Counted from the first letter of the stretch, positions 1 to 10,076 are shown. The stretch: DNA of 29,915 nt from Spongospora subterranea (GCA_900404475.1 OUQQ01000204.1:1-29915); one strand, 5' to 3'. Notes: generated by a model not told the origin, from the sequence alone. Numbers and translations: made by a program.

Positions 1-219
1 GAATCGCTCGCAAAAAATTCTTCGAGGGGTCGCCATTGTGCCAAGAAATTCGCAGTGCAATATCATAATGGATTGGTAGAGTTTCTCTGCAATAGCCAGC
101 GATGTATGTGTAGATTAGATAGAAGAATCACAGCCCAGTTATATTGTTAGTTGATTACATTCACCGCTGCACTATCCTTCAACACTTACAATTTAGTGCA
201 AACCGCCAAAACAAAAAAC

Positions 220-760
220 CTTCGTCGTTGGCTGTTTTTCAAAAACGTCGCGGGTTTGTTCCCCCGCTATCGGCAGCAGGCTTGTCAGTTTATGCGGTCT
301 GAAAACGGTTGAGTTCTCAGTTGCTCCAATCGGTGATGGTGATATTGTTCCCCTCTACCAAACTATACAAGCGTTAACGACCTGGTTGTACTGTCCCCGT
401 GCAAAAGGCGGTTTTTCTACTCCATCAACACTGTCCGGCGTTGAATCTCTACGCTCGCCATTAACCCTATGATTTACAGCCATCCTGAGCAATTGAGACT
501 GTCCTGTGTTCGAGAGGCGATCGTTTCAGCTGCGTTGGTCGCTTCTCGGGGCGTCACTTCCATTGTTTTTCGTCAGGCGAACTATCGACTTGTTCGGATC
601 AAGTCAAAGCCCCGTGTTCAGTTATCAGATTCCTTAATCCTGTCAGCGGAAACACTCTTATTCAAGTACGAGGAATATACTCCCCGGCTCCAGAGTTCAA
701 CAAAATGGTTCAATCCTGAGTTGATGATGTCCCCGGCATCATCCACATGCTCATCCTCTA
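220..760 (+). pseudogene. Degenerate inverted copy of the gene at 797-1766
   Basis: This stretch matches, in opposite orientation, the 3' exons of the minus-strand gene at 797-1270. The clearest segment is 318-408 against 1190-1100: the same CTCAG|TTGCTC junction, then GATATTG, TACACAAGCG-like and ACGACCTGGTT words, and the CCCCGTGC tail. One base is missing here at about position 383, which shifts the frame, and the exon after GTTCAG (from 629) meets a stop after four codons where the minus copy reads on. An open frame at 469-804 crosses these homologous exon and intron boundaries and so is probably not a gene. I infer a dead duplicate; the function of the parent gene is unknown. Confidence 0.55.
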
Positions 761-796
761 TATTTGATCAGATCAACATATTCCCTGTTCGATATA

Positions 797-1766
797 TTAT
801 GTGAGTTCGGAATCAGGTGTTGATACGATGTACTGGCGAAACTCTTCCAGGAGACTCCTCCTCATTCCCAGAAATTGTTGAAAAATCTGATAACTGAAAA
901 ACTGCCCCAAGGGGGCATTAACTCCAAGTCTTTGGCTTGATGTGAGGCAATGCAAACGACGCCTCGAGATGTGACAGAAGCCAATCCTCATCCTGACACG
1001 GGACAGTCGCAGATGGCTTTCAAGTATGGCGTCCCATGGCAATCGTGATCAATCACCGAAACCGGATAAGGCAAATTGCGGGCAGAGTTGTTGACGGAAG
1101 CGCCCTCGCACGGGGATAACAAAACCAGGTCGTTGATGCGCTTGTGTAGATCATAGAGAGTTTCAATATCGTCGTCAACGATCCGAGCAACTGAGCCATA
1201 AATCGTTTTTTTTCTCAGACCACTGTTCTGGCAGACGTGATATACTGGTGATCCAGCCTGGTGGCGTCAGCGAGGGAAACAGGCTGGAACTGCAGAGGAT
1301 GTAATGAACTACGAATAGAAGTTTGGTTATCGGTCGTCCTGATCCTGCATACCAACGCAAGTACGAATATGAAGTCCCAGTTGGATCAGGTCGCACAAAT
1401 GGGCCGATCGCTGGAGGATTTAGGAATCGGACATGAGCATTGACCGCTGATGGGATCTTAGACAGGCTCTCTGGCTACAGATCCGTCAGCAGAAGACAAT
1501 CTTGACGACGTTTAGGGTAATGAGCAGTCACATCTTGGTCGCTGTTGCTTTCGGTTGATCATATATTGAGCGTCGTGTTCACCCGCCAGGAAAAGACTTC
1601 GATGTGCGATATTGCGAATGTGTTGTGGCGTTTTGTTCAGTTTGGCGAGGTCTTCTGATCCGCTCGCGTCTTGTCTAGTAGTCTGCATCTTATTCTCATC
1701 GACATCTGCTATTTCACATGCGTCGGTGTCCATGGCGTTTTTCTGGTGCGTTCTTCGCCCGTCCAT
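797..1766 (-). CDS. Unrecognised multi-exon protein
   Basis: I do not recognise the family. The last three exons are well supported: about 1270-1063 (begins after CCACCAG at about 1270 or after GGCTCAG at 1190), 992-961, and 893-797 ending in TAA. The junctions (CCG|GTTTCG...GTCAG|GAT and GAGGC|GTCG...TTTCAG|TTAT) keep one frame and give introns of 70 and 67 nt. The peptide contains ARIVDDDIETLYDLHKRIN followed by a leucine-rich helical end with YQIFQQFLGMRRSLLEEF, so it looks mostly alpha-helical. Likely 5' exons lie at about 1766-1595 (ATG at 1766 or in-frame ATG at 1730; acidic, charged start) and about 1410-1350, but those joins are tentative. It is the third gene of a minus-strand series with the TPR and Dr1 genes. 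A decayed inverted copy lies just beyond its 3' end (220-760), which supports the exon borders. Confidence 0.55.
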
Positions 1767-1842
1767 TCACCGGATTTGCAACATGTGACCTAGTTCGGCA
1801 CAAACGAGATACGACGTTTCGCAGTCAAATTGAAATACTGCA

Positions 1843-1848
1843 TTTATT
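1843..1848 (-). terminator. Polyadenylation signal of the TPR gene
   Basis: AATAAA on the minus strand, eight bases after the TAG stop of the TPR gene at 1856. The very short distance fits the compact layout. Confidence 0.6.
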
Positions 1849-1855
1849 AAGAGAT

Positions 1856-2308
1856 CTAGGTTGTGCCATCTTGATTGGTCGTCAACTCCACCAGTAATTG
1901 CCAATCGGACGGGTTGTCCAGTTTCACCGATTGCCGCAGCGCTTCAATGGCGTCATCGCGACGATTAACGGCGATACAGGCCCGGGCCATGATCTGGAAC
2001 GCGTTGTACTATATCGTCCCGTGTCAGAAACAATTCTTAATTCGTTAACCGGTGACCGTCCGTACATTCAACGGATCAAGGGCGACGCTTTTCTGGAAAC
2101 AATCGATGGAATATTCGAAATGCCGTTTGTTATAGAATCCGACGCCGGCTCTAAACCATCCGGTCGCGGTGGTTGGCGATTGGCCAATACGGTCGACCAG
2201 CCATGTTTCTGCCGTTTTCACGGGACCGGCCGAGTCCGACCCTGAGATCGCCTTCTTGTCAACCGGGGCCGCCATCGCCTGATTCATCGAATGGACATCC
2301 GACGACAT
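1856..2308 (-). CDS. Small tetratricopeptide-repeat (TPR) protein
   Basis: Two exons, 2308-2066 and 2008-1856, joined across a 57-nt phase-0 intron (AAT|GTACGG...TATAG|TACAAC), give 131 residues. After an Ala/Ser-rich start of about 45 residues come two TPR-like helical hairpins: first GWFRAGVGFYNKRHFEYSID with a CFQKSVALDPLN end (about 52-81), then a second with ARACIAVNRRDDAIEALRQS (about 88-112). Unspliced, the frame runs into a stop right after the donor, while splicing restores the typical ALDPLN-YNAF repeat linkage, so the intron is convincing. TPR units are protein-protein adaptors; with only two repeats no specific partner can be named. It could be the 3' part of a longer protein, but the ATG at 2308 lies about 105 bases from the Dr1 polyadenylation signal, so little room is left upstream. 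Confidence 0.7.
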
Positions 2309-2412
2309 GAACTCGCCCCCCTCGCTATGGCAATTGCTATCGGCGATCGAACTGGTACACGCGAGTTCACGCCCCCCAGAACAACGAACCGCCGCAATGG
2401 CGCTCTGATGAA

Positions 2413-2418
2413 TTTATT
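2413..2418 (-). terminator. Polyadenylation signal of the Dr1 gene
   Basis: AATAAA on the minus strand 25 bases downstream of the Dr1-like stop codon at 2443-2445. Confidence 0.55.
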
Positions 2419-2442
2419 CGTGCTCGTGATTTACAAATAAAG

Positions 2443-2859
2443 TTATGATGATGGGTCGACCGGGGCGTCGTACGACGATGAACTCGCCGCCGCTTTCGCA
2501 AATAACGCTTGTTGCGACGCCAACAGCTCTTCGGGCGTCTTCGTCGATTTCCATTTCTTCCCGCGCTCGATTTTGACTTCATCGGCGTGGTCGCCGACGA
2601 TGCGCATTTCGTCGATATAGTGCTCGAATCCCATTGCAGAGCAGGCCTGCTCCAGATGTTCCCTGGTGATTTTCGACTTGTTCGCGGCCGTGGCTTTCTC
2701 CAGGCTTTCCGTCGCCAACATCTGGATGAACTCCGACGCAGCTTTGCACAGAAGATCGCGCGTCTCGACCGAACATCGGATTCCGGCTGGTAGGACGCTT
2801 TTGCAGAATTTGGCAACGGTCGCTTTGGGTAGATGGGCTTCATCATCCGCCTCCGCCAT
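2443..2859 (-). CDS. DR1: Dr1 / NC2-beta, histone-fold transcription repressor subunit
   Basis: Single exon, 138 residues from the ATG at 2859; the upstream in-frame codons are GTG, not ATG. The protein starts with an acidic stretch and LPKATVAKFCKSVLP, then a histone fold of the NF-YB/Dr1 class with ASEFIQMLATESLEKA and SKITREHLEQACSAMGFEHY, followed by YIDEM and a basic linker. The segment PEELLASQQALFAKA (about 115-129) matches the conserved Dr1 tail that follows the histone fold and separates Dr1 from NF-YB. In known systems Dr1 pairs with DRAP1 (NC2-alpha), binds TBP on DNA and blocks TFIIA and TFIIB entry in the nucleus. Here the glutamine-rich tail of animal Dr1 is short and replaced by Ala/Ser, as in fungi and protists. 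No DRAP1 gene is seen in the window. Confidence 0.88.
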   Translation of the reverse strand: MAEADDEAHLPKATVAKFCKSVLPAGIRCSVETRDLLCKAASEFIQMLATESLEKATAANKSKITREHLEQACSAMGFEHYIDEMRIVGDHADEVKIERGKKWKSTKTPEELLASQQALFAKAAASSSSYDAPVDPSS

Positions 2860-3404
2860 CCCAGCTCTCACCACTCGGCCAAACCGGAATGGCTATAGTG
2901 GAAAAATTGGCGAAGTTCGGAAGCGATTGGCGCCACCCTTGGCAAACTAGAGTCAACAGTTATGTACAGTCACTGTAATGGGGCAGCCCATCTATGGATA
3001 CACTAACAGTCAGGGCCGCGGAACCATATCATGGCCAAAGGTTCGCCATGATATGGCTTTTGTTAAATTGGTCGGGAAATTTCACCACTGGAATGAGGAA
3101 CAAGTTGGTTCAATAACCGTTTATCACGTTGTGCTCGTGTGATTTACCGCGGTTTGATGGCGCTGGCACTAGCAATCAGCCTGGTCGAATGGCGCCAAGT
3201 AATATCACGAAGGATTGGGCATCGTTGCACTGAAGTATCCATACCCCCTGTTTCCCCTTTTTGCGTCGAGGAATAAGGTTCATCGATTGTGAGAATGGGT
3301 CGACGAGGGCCCAACACCGTCCTGTAGTCATTCATACGGTGAATCCAGTGTAGCGCCACCGCCAGTGATTGTTCGCCAGGGGGACATTATCACGGGGCCC
3401 CTAA
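2860..3404. other. Intergenic region between divergent genes
   Basis: This is the head-to-head spacer between Dr1 (minus) and the gene starting at 3405 (plus), so it should carry both promoters. I see no TATA box that I would trust. It contains a perfect short hairpin at 3024-3056. An open minus frame at 3144-3359 has no recognisable content. Confidence 0.5.
3024..3056. repeat. Perfect 12-bp inverted repeat with 9-nt loop
   Basis: CCATATCATGGC at 3024-3035 is followed after nine bases by its exact reverse complement at 3045-3056. It sits in the divergent promoter region between the Dr1 gene and the gene at 3405. It could be a binding site for a dimeric regulator or a chance hairpin. Confidence 0.6.
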
Positions 3405-4912
3405 ATGTTCACACGACTACAATGGATTGTCGGGCCGATCACGAAGCGATCCGTGGCGATCGGGCTCCTGCTCGCGGGCCACGAACGCCTTCTGCATTCG
3501 TCGCAGAACGTACTGCTGGAACAGGGCGGCCTATTCGGCCAGGACCTGGTCCCGTATTTCCTGCAAATTCCCGAACCATTTCAGGACCGTCAGCCATTGG
3601 TCCCGACCTTGAACTGTATGCTCTACGAGCGTTTGACCAGGGATTACGCCATCGGCATGCTGGATTCGTTGACGTCGCGTCACGACCGGCGCGTTGCCCA
3701 GGCGCTTCTCGACCAGTTCGTTCCGATGACCTTCCGAATGTTGCTCATGGACCCAGACAATCCCGATAAGGGCCTGTCCAACGGTATACGAGTTATTAGG
3801 AACTTGGCGGGGGTCAATGACGATCGGATTCGCCATCAATTGATCAAGACCCTACAGGAAACTGGCACCATGGACGTTCTCGTGAAAAACATTCTCATGA
3901 AAGTACGTCGGGCGATCGCCATCTGTCCCAGCGGGGGTATTGTTAAAGTTTGCTCATGTTCCACATAGGTTCGTCAACGTTCGGGAACGGCGACGGACGT
4001 CAGAACCTGGATTGCTGCATCGTCGGAAGCGGCGATTCAATTCGTTCGTGAACGTGAAATGTCGATAGAGGCTCTGGCGAAACTCCTCGAGGACCCAAGT
4101 TTCAGAGACTCGTTATTGCGAGATTTCGACGGCTGTTTCCTGGACCCATCGTCAATCCGGTCTTGTTTGAACGGCGGCGATGATCCTGCCGTCAGTTTGG
4201 TTGCCGCGTTGCCGTCGATGGCGATCGGAGCGTCCGGCAGACGCAACGCGGCCAATGCACAGCGCACCATCTTGCACGCATTACGATCCCGTTATCCGGC
4301 CGACGATCCTCGCGTCCAACAGCTGGAGGAGGCGTGGCTGCGAAACTCGGACCAGAATATCTCGGGGCGTCATCGCGTGGTGTCGTTCATCATGCCCCAG
4401 CACGAACAAGGTGTCCAGATCACGAGCGAACGGATGAAACTGGCCGGATGTTTTGGGTCAATGACAAGTTTGCTCGGTGTAGTTTGTGGGTTGCGGTCTA
4501 GACCGGCTTGGAAAGCGATGATCGGTACTGGCGTTGGTGCCGCGGCTTTGGTTTTCTGGAACGATTTGTTCATCCATTGGGATCGCTTCTTCGACCGTGA
4601 TGTTCTGCCCAAATTTGACAGGTCTTTTTTGTGTTTTGTTTTCTTGTTGGTTTTGTTGTGACTGAGGTTTTTTAAAGGTCAACACCCGAAGATCGACGGT
4701 ATGAGCGACTCTGGTCAGGTTTTTGCCAGACGTTGCACTTGGTCGGAAATTTTGTCGTGATCAATCGGGCCGTTGGTGCCTGGATACCGTATTTCCTCAT
4801 CAGCTCATCGCATTTCGCCGGTGAGCTGAACCTACTGGCGCGACTTGGTGGCGCCAGTCCTCCAGGGCACAGGCGTTTATTTCCCGGCGGAGGACCCTAT
4901 GGCGATATCTAA
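3405..4912 (+). CDS. Unrecognised three-exon protein with hydrophobic C-terminal segments
   Basis: Exons 3405-3902, 3969-4621 and 4678-4912 join in frame across introns of 66 nt (GTACGT...ATAG) and 56 nt (GTCTTT...AAAG) to give 461 residues. A TAA directly precedes the ATG in frame, which fixes the start unless a further upstream exon exists. Reading without the second intron ends at 4661, whereas splicing leaves the frame open for 78 more codons. The first 330 residues are leucine-rich and helical (for example RVAQALLDQFVPMTFRMLLM, and RVIRNLAGVNDDRIRHQLIK), in the style of armadillo or HEAT-like folds. Two hydrophobic stretches follow, around MTSLLGVVCGL...TGVGAAALVFW (about 352-380) and VGAWIPYFLI (about 430), which may be membrane or buried helices. 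I do not recognise the family and infer only a possible membrane-attached helical-repeat protein. Confidence 0.7.
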
Positions 4913-6540
4913 TTTTGACCAATTTCTAAATTATGAACATTTTTTTCAGTAAATAATCAGTATTTCATACCATATGACAACGAGTGCTGTTCCGATATCT
5001 CGCACGCGAGGTTCTGAAAATGAATACCAGGACGGTATTACAATTCGCTCCTGACCTGGTTCGTGCCATTTCCACTGTTGGTTTAACCAGTGCCTAACAA
5101 CTTATGGGCCAAACCCAGCGACGTTGTCAAGCTGCCGCCCTTGTCCAACCAAATCGTCGATGCCTAAGGTGTTCATATCCTCTTTCGTGAATTGGCTGGG
5201 TCAACATTTCCGATCGCCAGGGGTCGTTGTGGAGCCTTGTTCAGTTTCCGACCCTACGTTGGATCGAACGTATTGGGAACCAATAACGTCTCACCGGTTG
5301 TGTTTCACAACACGAGCGGAAAACCCTGGTCATGATGTTGATCGTGTTTTACCTGTCGCGTTAACCATCGCAAACAAAATGATCTGATGACGACAAACAA
5401 TTGTCATTGCCAAGTAACATGTCGGTGAGAACATGGAAACTGTTGTTGGTGATTATCACTTCTCAGTGCCGGCTGCTCACAACACATTCACGACATGGAG
5501 CGAATTTAGATCGGCCATCCGTCCTGTATCACCGCGTTCTCGCTCAATGTTGCTCCTGTGTTTTACGCTCCGGTTGCGATCACGATATTGTGCCGTCGAC
5601 AAGGCAGACGCCAAGCACGGTGTCACCGCGGGACGATGAAATTATTTCAAGCAACGACTTGCGTGGGCAATGGCTATAGCAAGATGCCGGGCTGAGGTAT
5701 CCTTTGCAAGGATCATCATCGTCGCTGCATCAGGCTTGATATCAAGTGTGGCGAAAAGCGAATTTGACGGCTCGAACTGTAACCCGCTTTCATTGATCAC
5801 AATTACATGAATCGATCCGGGGTTTGTTTTGCCAAGTTCCCTCGTCGCCAGAAACGGTTTAGCTCAGCAGATCCGCTTCCTGAACAAGAAATGTTGGTGA
5901 GAACAGACGGGGCGTTACAGCCTAGTTTAGGAATCCCGACACCACCACGATGAATGGCGATAGTTCGTTTGAAAAGATTGATGAACACCTGAGATCGTGG
6001 ATTGTCTGGTGGTCCAGACCCTGTTCATTCAGCAGTTAACTCAATAACCTGCCATGTCGGCTGAGACAAAACATGACGGGCTTCGGTGAGGGTTCTCAGA
6101 ACCCATCAGAATTTGACGATCGTGATCGGCGACATGAACCAAAAGAACGATGTTCTGGAGCAATTGTCAACTATTAATAGTGAGCCCCTGTGGCGTTAAC
6201 GCGAACGGTAATGATCGGAAAGAACTGTTGGAAAAGTGTCCAAGCAGACGAGATGGTCTGTGCGCTGTGTTCGTTTTCCAAGTGATATCCGTTGAAAGCA
6301 GTGTGAATTCTCGGAAATGGATGATCTGAACGTGGCGCTTGAAACTCGTAGAGCAATAACTTCCAGTTTATTGACTTGATGAAAGCGACCAAATATTAGG
6401 GCGTTGGCATATCAAGTGGAGCGCGATCGGTGCGGTCAACGACTACCATCGTTAAAGCGTTTCCGACATGGTGTTTTGTGCTCTGTGCAAATAAAGTATG
6501 GCTGCATTCGTATTTGAACCGGTTGGGCTGCTCTAGCCGT
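4913..6540. other. No confident gene; decayed coding-like sequence
   Basis: Short open frames occur on both strands, for example plus 5124-5387 and 5401-5679 and minus 6174-6392 and 5803-5988, but none continues through plausible splice sites or matches a family I know. Frames with protein-like composition shift repeatedly around 5420-5800, as in an old decayed gene or element. Confidence 0.4.
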
Positions 6541-6617
6541 TTGGTACATGATCCTGAGAGCAACCAGGAAGCTGAACCTCCTATTCGACGAACTCCTTAC
6601 TAACATAGAAAAATGGG

Positions 6618-7118
6618 ATTGCAGATACCGCTGGAAGGATTCGCTGATAGTGACTGGGCAGGGGATACTACTAGACGTTCGCTTCTGGATATATTTTCAG
6701 GTTAGCCGGCTCCCTGATTTCCTGGAGAAGTGCCAAGCAACCGATCGTTACTTGTTCAACAACCGAAGACGAGTACGTGGCGCTATCCGAAGCAACTCGT
6801 GAGGCCATGTGGTTACGTACAGAATGTTGCAAGAGCTTGGATTCGCATGCACTGCGACGACAACGATCAACGACGATAATCAAGGTCGTATTGCTATCTC
6901 CAAGAATCCTCAACTGACAAACGAACGTCATGGTACCGATAATCTTCAGTCGACGCGGGAACAGCCCCCTCATCCCGACAAATGTAGTACGACTCCCATT
7001 CCATCGCGACAGAACACTAACTTTGGAGTAGGTAAGGACTTGGTCATGCCATCGGCAATCAATATGTTCGGGTACCATTACGTTCGTGATCAGATTCAGG
7101 TCGGGAATTGTCGCGGTT
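6618..7118 (+). pseudogene. Ty1/copia RNase H remnant
   Basis: The end of a copia-type Pol polyprotein is readable with frame changes. In order one sees GFADSDWAGDTTRRS (catalytic D region, from about 6637), a LAGSLISWRSAKQPIVTCST part, the TEDEYVALSEATREAMWLR block that marks copia RNase H (about 6764-6820), then QELGFACTATTTINDDNQGR and SKNPQLTNER, and after an interruption YHYVRDQIQVG (about 7075-7110). The order and spacing are those of Ty1/copia RNase H. At least two frameshifts break it, and a hairpin-forming repeat unit sits between the NPQL and YVRDQ blocks. Upstream integrase and reverse transcriptase were not seen, and no LTR was identified, so this is a truncated fossil. Confidence 0.85.
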
Positions 7119-7290
7119 AAATGCCGATGCCATGACCAAGTCCTTAACTACTCCAAAGTTTGTGGTCTGTCGCGATGGAATGGGAGTCATATCTACACCT
7201 GTCGGGGTGAGGAAGAGCGGGATGTGTCAAAACAGCCCCATTATCCCGACAGGTGTAGGTATGACTCCCATTCCATCGCGATAGAAGTTT
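6959..7290. repeat. Three copies of a ~60-100 bp unit, two forming a long hairpin
   Basis: A unit with the core GACTCCCATTCCATCGCGA occurs at 6959-7057 (plus), 7122-about 7222 (minus) and 7231-7290 (plus, partial). The first two form an inverted repeat: 7021-7057 and 7122-7158 are reverse complements with two mismatches in 37, and the match continues outward. The 64-bp loop holds the last block of the copia RNase H. The shape suggests a foldback or MITE-like insert that entered the copia remnant and was duplicated. Confidence 0.8.
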
Positions 7291-7897
7291 CCCCAAACTC
7301 AGAGTAAACGGAACGAGAAGAACGGACAGCTCCAACACGTCCATGTGCAGCTAATGCTGATATTTACACAGCCCTGAAAATGTCGTGGTCGTACCACGCC
7401 CCTGTCGCGATGCGTCTCGCGTCTGAATTCGACTCGGTACTGCATTCGTCAATGTTCAGCTCAGAGGCGGTGAAGTGGTCCGTTTCCCAACAACTTCAAA
7501 CATTAAAGTGAATACACGAAACTCGACGTCTCCCGCAAAAAAAAAAATGGCCCGCTGACCCTCAATCGCAAGTTTGTAGCCAATATCGAATCTGGATCGC
7601 TGGATCTTTCCAACAACTGACGTTCATAGAGCAAGTCGTCAAGTGCGCCATGGTCAGGTCATCGACAGCCAACTATGTTACATGACCGGTTACAGTCCCA
7701 AGCACCGTTCTCTCTCTCTCTCTCTGTGTGTACACCGTTTTTCACAGATCGTGTCACGCAGTTTATTGAACGGTTACAAATGCCTGTATATCATGACTGC
7801 GCGCATTTGGTGACGGCATTGGCGATCAGACACTTTGGTCATTTCCCTAAATTAAAGGGTTATGATTGTTTGTGAGTCAATCGAATATAATCGTTGA
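7291..7897. other. No confident gene; microsatellite at 7709-7731
   Basis: No frame here joins to a recognisable protein. A (CT)n(GT)n microsatellite lies at about 7709-7731, inside an open frame of 66 codons (7675-7875) that I do not regard as a gene. The 5' end of the small membrane protein gene begins at 7898. Confidence 0.4.
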
Positions 7898-8238
7898 ATG
7901 AGTGTGTCGAAGCTGGTAGCGTTCTGGAGCGTGGCTTGGTCGGTTCCAGCAGCGATTGCGTATGCCGTCTGGCAGCCAGACCAGGAGGCGTTGGAAGCGA
8001 CATTGGTTAGTGGCAACGGATCGCATGCAGTTGGGTTGTTGATTCGGTGATCCTTAAAAACCACATTCTTCAGACGTCAAAGATGTCGCCGGTTGAGCAG
8101 GAAGCGCGGCTTAATGCACATCGCCAGACCATGATGAAGATATTTAATGATGCCGGAATCAAAACCGCCTCTGTCCGTTCATCGGAAGACCTATCGCCGT
8201 TGTTGATCCATCCTGACGTCACTATTGGTCGTACTTGA
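7898..8238 (+). CDS. Small single-pass membrane protein, 90 residues
   Basis: Exons 7898-8005 and 8074-8238 join in phase 0 across a 68-nt intron (GTTAGT...TTCAG), giving 90 residues. Residues 5-24 (KLVAFWSVAWSVPAAIAYAV) form one hydrophobic helix right at the N terminus, followed by a charged, soluble part with SPVEQEARLNAHRQTMMKIF. Short proteins with an N-terminal helix and a charged tail are typical of mitochondrial inner-membrane assembly factors (the UQCC3/Cbp4 and SMIM20 size class), but there is no sequence match good enough to name one. The unspliced first exon runs into TGA at about 8050, while the spliced version gives a complete compact protein, which supports the model. Function not assigned. 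Confidence 0.65.
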
Positions 8239-9355
8239 TTATCCAGAGACCCTAATTATTGTCCTCAACGTCCTCTACGAATCAATATATTCTGGCCTTT
8301 TTGTTAATACGGCGCTGACGGCGTCTTCGTGCTATATTTTTGTAGAGACTCATGGACGTGCTGATATCAGTATGCGCGTCGCATTAATCGCGTTGTCATT
8401 CTAATCTTTGCTGCGAACTCGGTTGCAGTTGTGTCAGCTGTTTCAACGAACTTTTGGGTCGTCCCTGCTCGACCATCCCGTTTTACGGGAAAATTCCATC
8501 AATCGTCCGTTCTGCAAATTTTTACCAGACTGGATTGCTGTTCAAGCTGATAGGAACGAGCTCGGGTTTTGAAGAACCTATTGGCGTTGATGTGGAAGGG
8601 TTTACTAAATTCGAAGCCTTTTGCCATGGCCCCCTTTCCATCTATTGCAATGTCTCAACTTGATAGAACCACCAGGTACATTAATGATGTTCCGGCTCCT
8701 CAGTTTCCGCCACCTTTGATAAAAGTGTTCCGTCAGCAGTTTCGCCATCCTTCCGCGCCATCTTCGCACAGTTTATGTCACTTCGCCCTTTGCCTGTTAA
8801 GCGATAATCTTTGAGTGCCCGAAGTCGTTTCATGTCGATCGCCTGTCAGGTCTGGGCATTGTCGCGACAAACATCTCCAAATATGCGACGAGGTATGATG
8901 GGGAAAAAAACACAAGTTTCGCGTCGACAACAATTTGAAAGCTTTGCCGTTGGTATCGAAATCTGAAAACGCTTTTGGAATGGCGACATGTAATTGTGGG
9001 CGACTGTCAAGGACCATGGGATGACGGTCGGCGATCCAAGTCATGCTACACGTTGGCGGCTGGCCATGGCGCTACAGCGATATCTTGGCGCAATGTGACG
9101 TAATGCATCACGTTGGTGTCAGACAATGGGTGAAACAATTGTGTATGGATGGAGCCCTGGGGGGAGGCCAAGCCACTTGAACACACTAAACTCAGATGGG
9201 CAATTGATGTTACTGGGCGATTTCTGTCAAATCGACAGGCGATTTCGAGTGAGATCGGCCCATTGTCATTTCACTACAGTTTGATATCGAAGAACAGGGG
9301 AGAAAGCGGAAAGGGGGTTAGCGGAGGGCGATCAATAAAGACGGCGGCGGGTTCA
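8239..9355. other. Long spacer, no confident gene
   Basis: Several open frames exist, but none is recognisable. The most protein-like is a minus-strand stretch ending near 8778 and starting near 9044, with a segment DRHPMVLDSRPQLHVAIPKA; it lacks clear splice partners. The region just before 9356 should hold the promoter and 5' leader of the DUF4833-like gene. Confidence 0.4.
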
Positions 9356-10026
9356 ATGGCTGAGCCATATTACTGTGCCAGCGAGGCGCAGCGTAGGAAA
9401 TGCACAGAGCTCGCCAACGAGAAGTTTGACGTTCATTGTTTCGATGTTCTCTGCGTTGTGTTAACGGGGGGTTTGTGTGTGTGTTTGGAACAGTATTGTG
9501 TTCATGATCGAGCGAAGCACGAACGGGAATGTGGTGGTCTATGAGGCCATGATGACAGACGACGGGATGAACTTGGACGACGCCAACCCCATATCGGTGT
9601 ACTGGCAAGATATCGACGACGACTACATGAAGAAGCTGATCGCCAAAGGGCAGACCAGCTTCAAATCCGGTCTGAACATGATCGAGAACAAGATGGCGTG
9701 TAAGACCTTCCCTCCGTCCTCGTGATTCGGTTCTGATCTCTGGGCCGAACTCAGACGGCGTCTCGTCGAAGAAATCCGACACGAATCGCTACACCCTCAC
9801 CCTGGTCGCTTTACCACAAAAACCCATCGAACTGGTGTTGGTCAAACGAAACGACGGGAAGATGGTCCCTCGGGCGATCGGTAAGATCGCGGATCGCAGC
9901 TCGTACGTTCGGAAAATCTTCGTCGAGGCCAAGAGCACCATGTTGGGACCGAAGGTCGTCCAAGTTCGGGTGTACGGGATCGCCGTTGATAACGGCGAGG
10001 AAGTGACCGAGACCATTATTCCATAA
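9356..10026 (+). CDS. DUF4833-like protein
   Basis: Three exons, 9356-9459, 9494-9699 and 9755-10026, give 193 residues in one frame. Intron 2 is 55 nt (GTAAGA...CTCAG) and restores KMAYG, the form expected in the family; intron 1 is unusually short at 34 nt (GTTAAC...AACAG) and is less certain. The protein starts with a Cys-containing segment (YYCASEAQRRKCTE), then ERSTNGNVVVYEA, DANPISVYW, NKMAYGVSSKKSD, YTLTLVALPQKPI and a C-terminal VYGIAVDNGEEVTETI. This order fits DUF4833 (Pfam PF16117), a domain found in bacteria and some eukaryotes with no established function; the assignment is from memory of the family pattern. The Rho GEF gene begins 50 bp downstream on the same strand, so the 3' and 5' ends of the two transcripts must nearly touch. 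Confidence 0.7.
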
Positions 10027-10076
10027 ACTGTAATTATCGCCAGAACCGATCTCGAAAAGAAACGCCCTCAACAAAA

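Noticed and set aside
469..804. Open frame of 111 codons on the plus strand
   Set aside because: It runs across the exon and intron borders of the decayed inverted copy of the 797-1766 gene, so its openness is likely accidental.
1063..1190. Similarity in style to the N-terminal helix of nicotianamine synthase (ARIVDDDIETLYDLHKRIN, then a SP-x-x-x-x-x-x-VN part)
   Set aside because: The downstream exons end after about 45 residues and do not contain the Rossmann core of that enzyme.
2367..2846. 159-codon minus frame overlapping the Dr1 gene
   Set aside because: Arginine-rich shadow in another frame of the GC-rich Dr1 coding sequence.
5420..5800. Protein-like stretches spread over three plus-strand frames
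   Set aside because: No splice model or family could be made to fit, and frame changes are too frequent; treated as decayed sequence.
8778..9044. Minus-strand frame with DRHPMVLDSRPQLHVAIPKA
   Set aside because: Protein-like composition but no splice partners, start context or family match.
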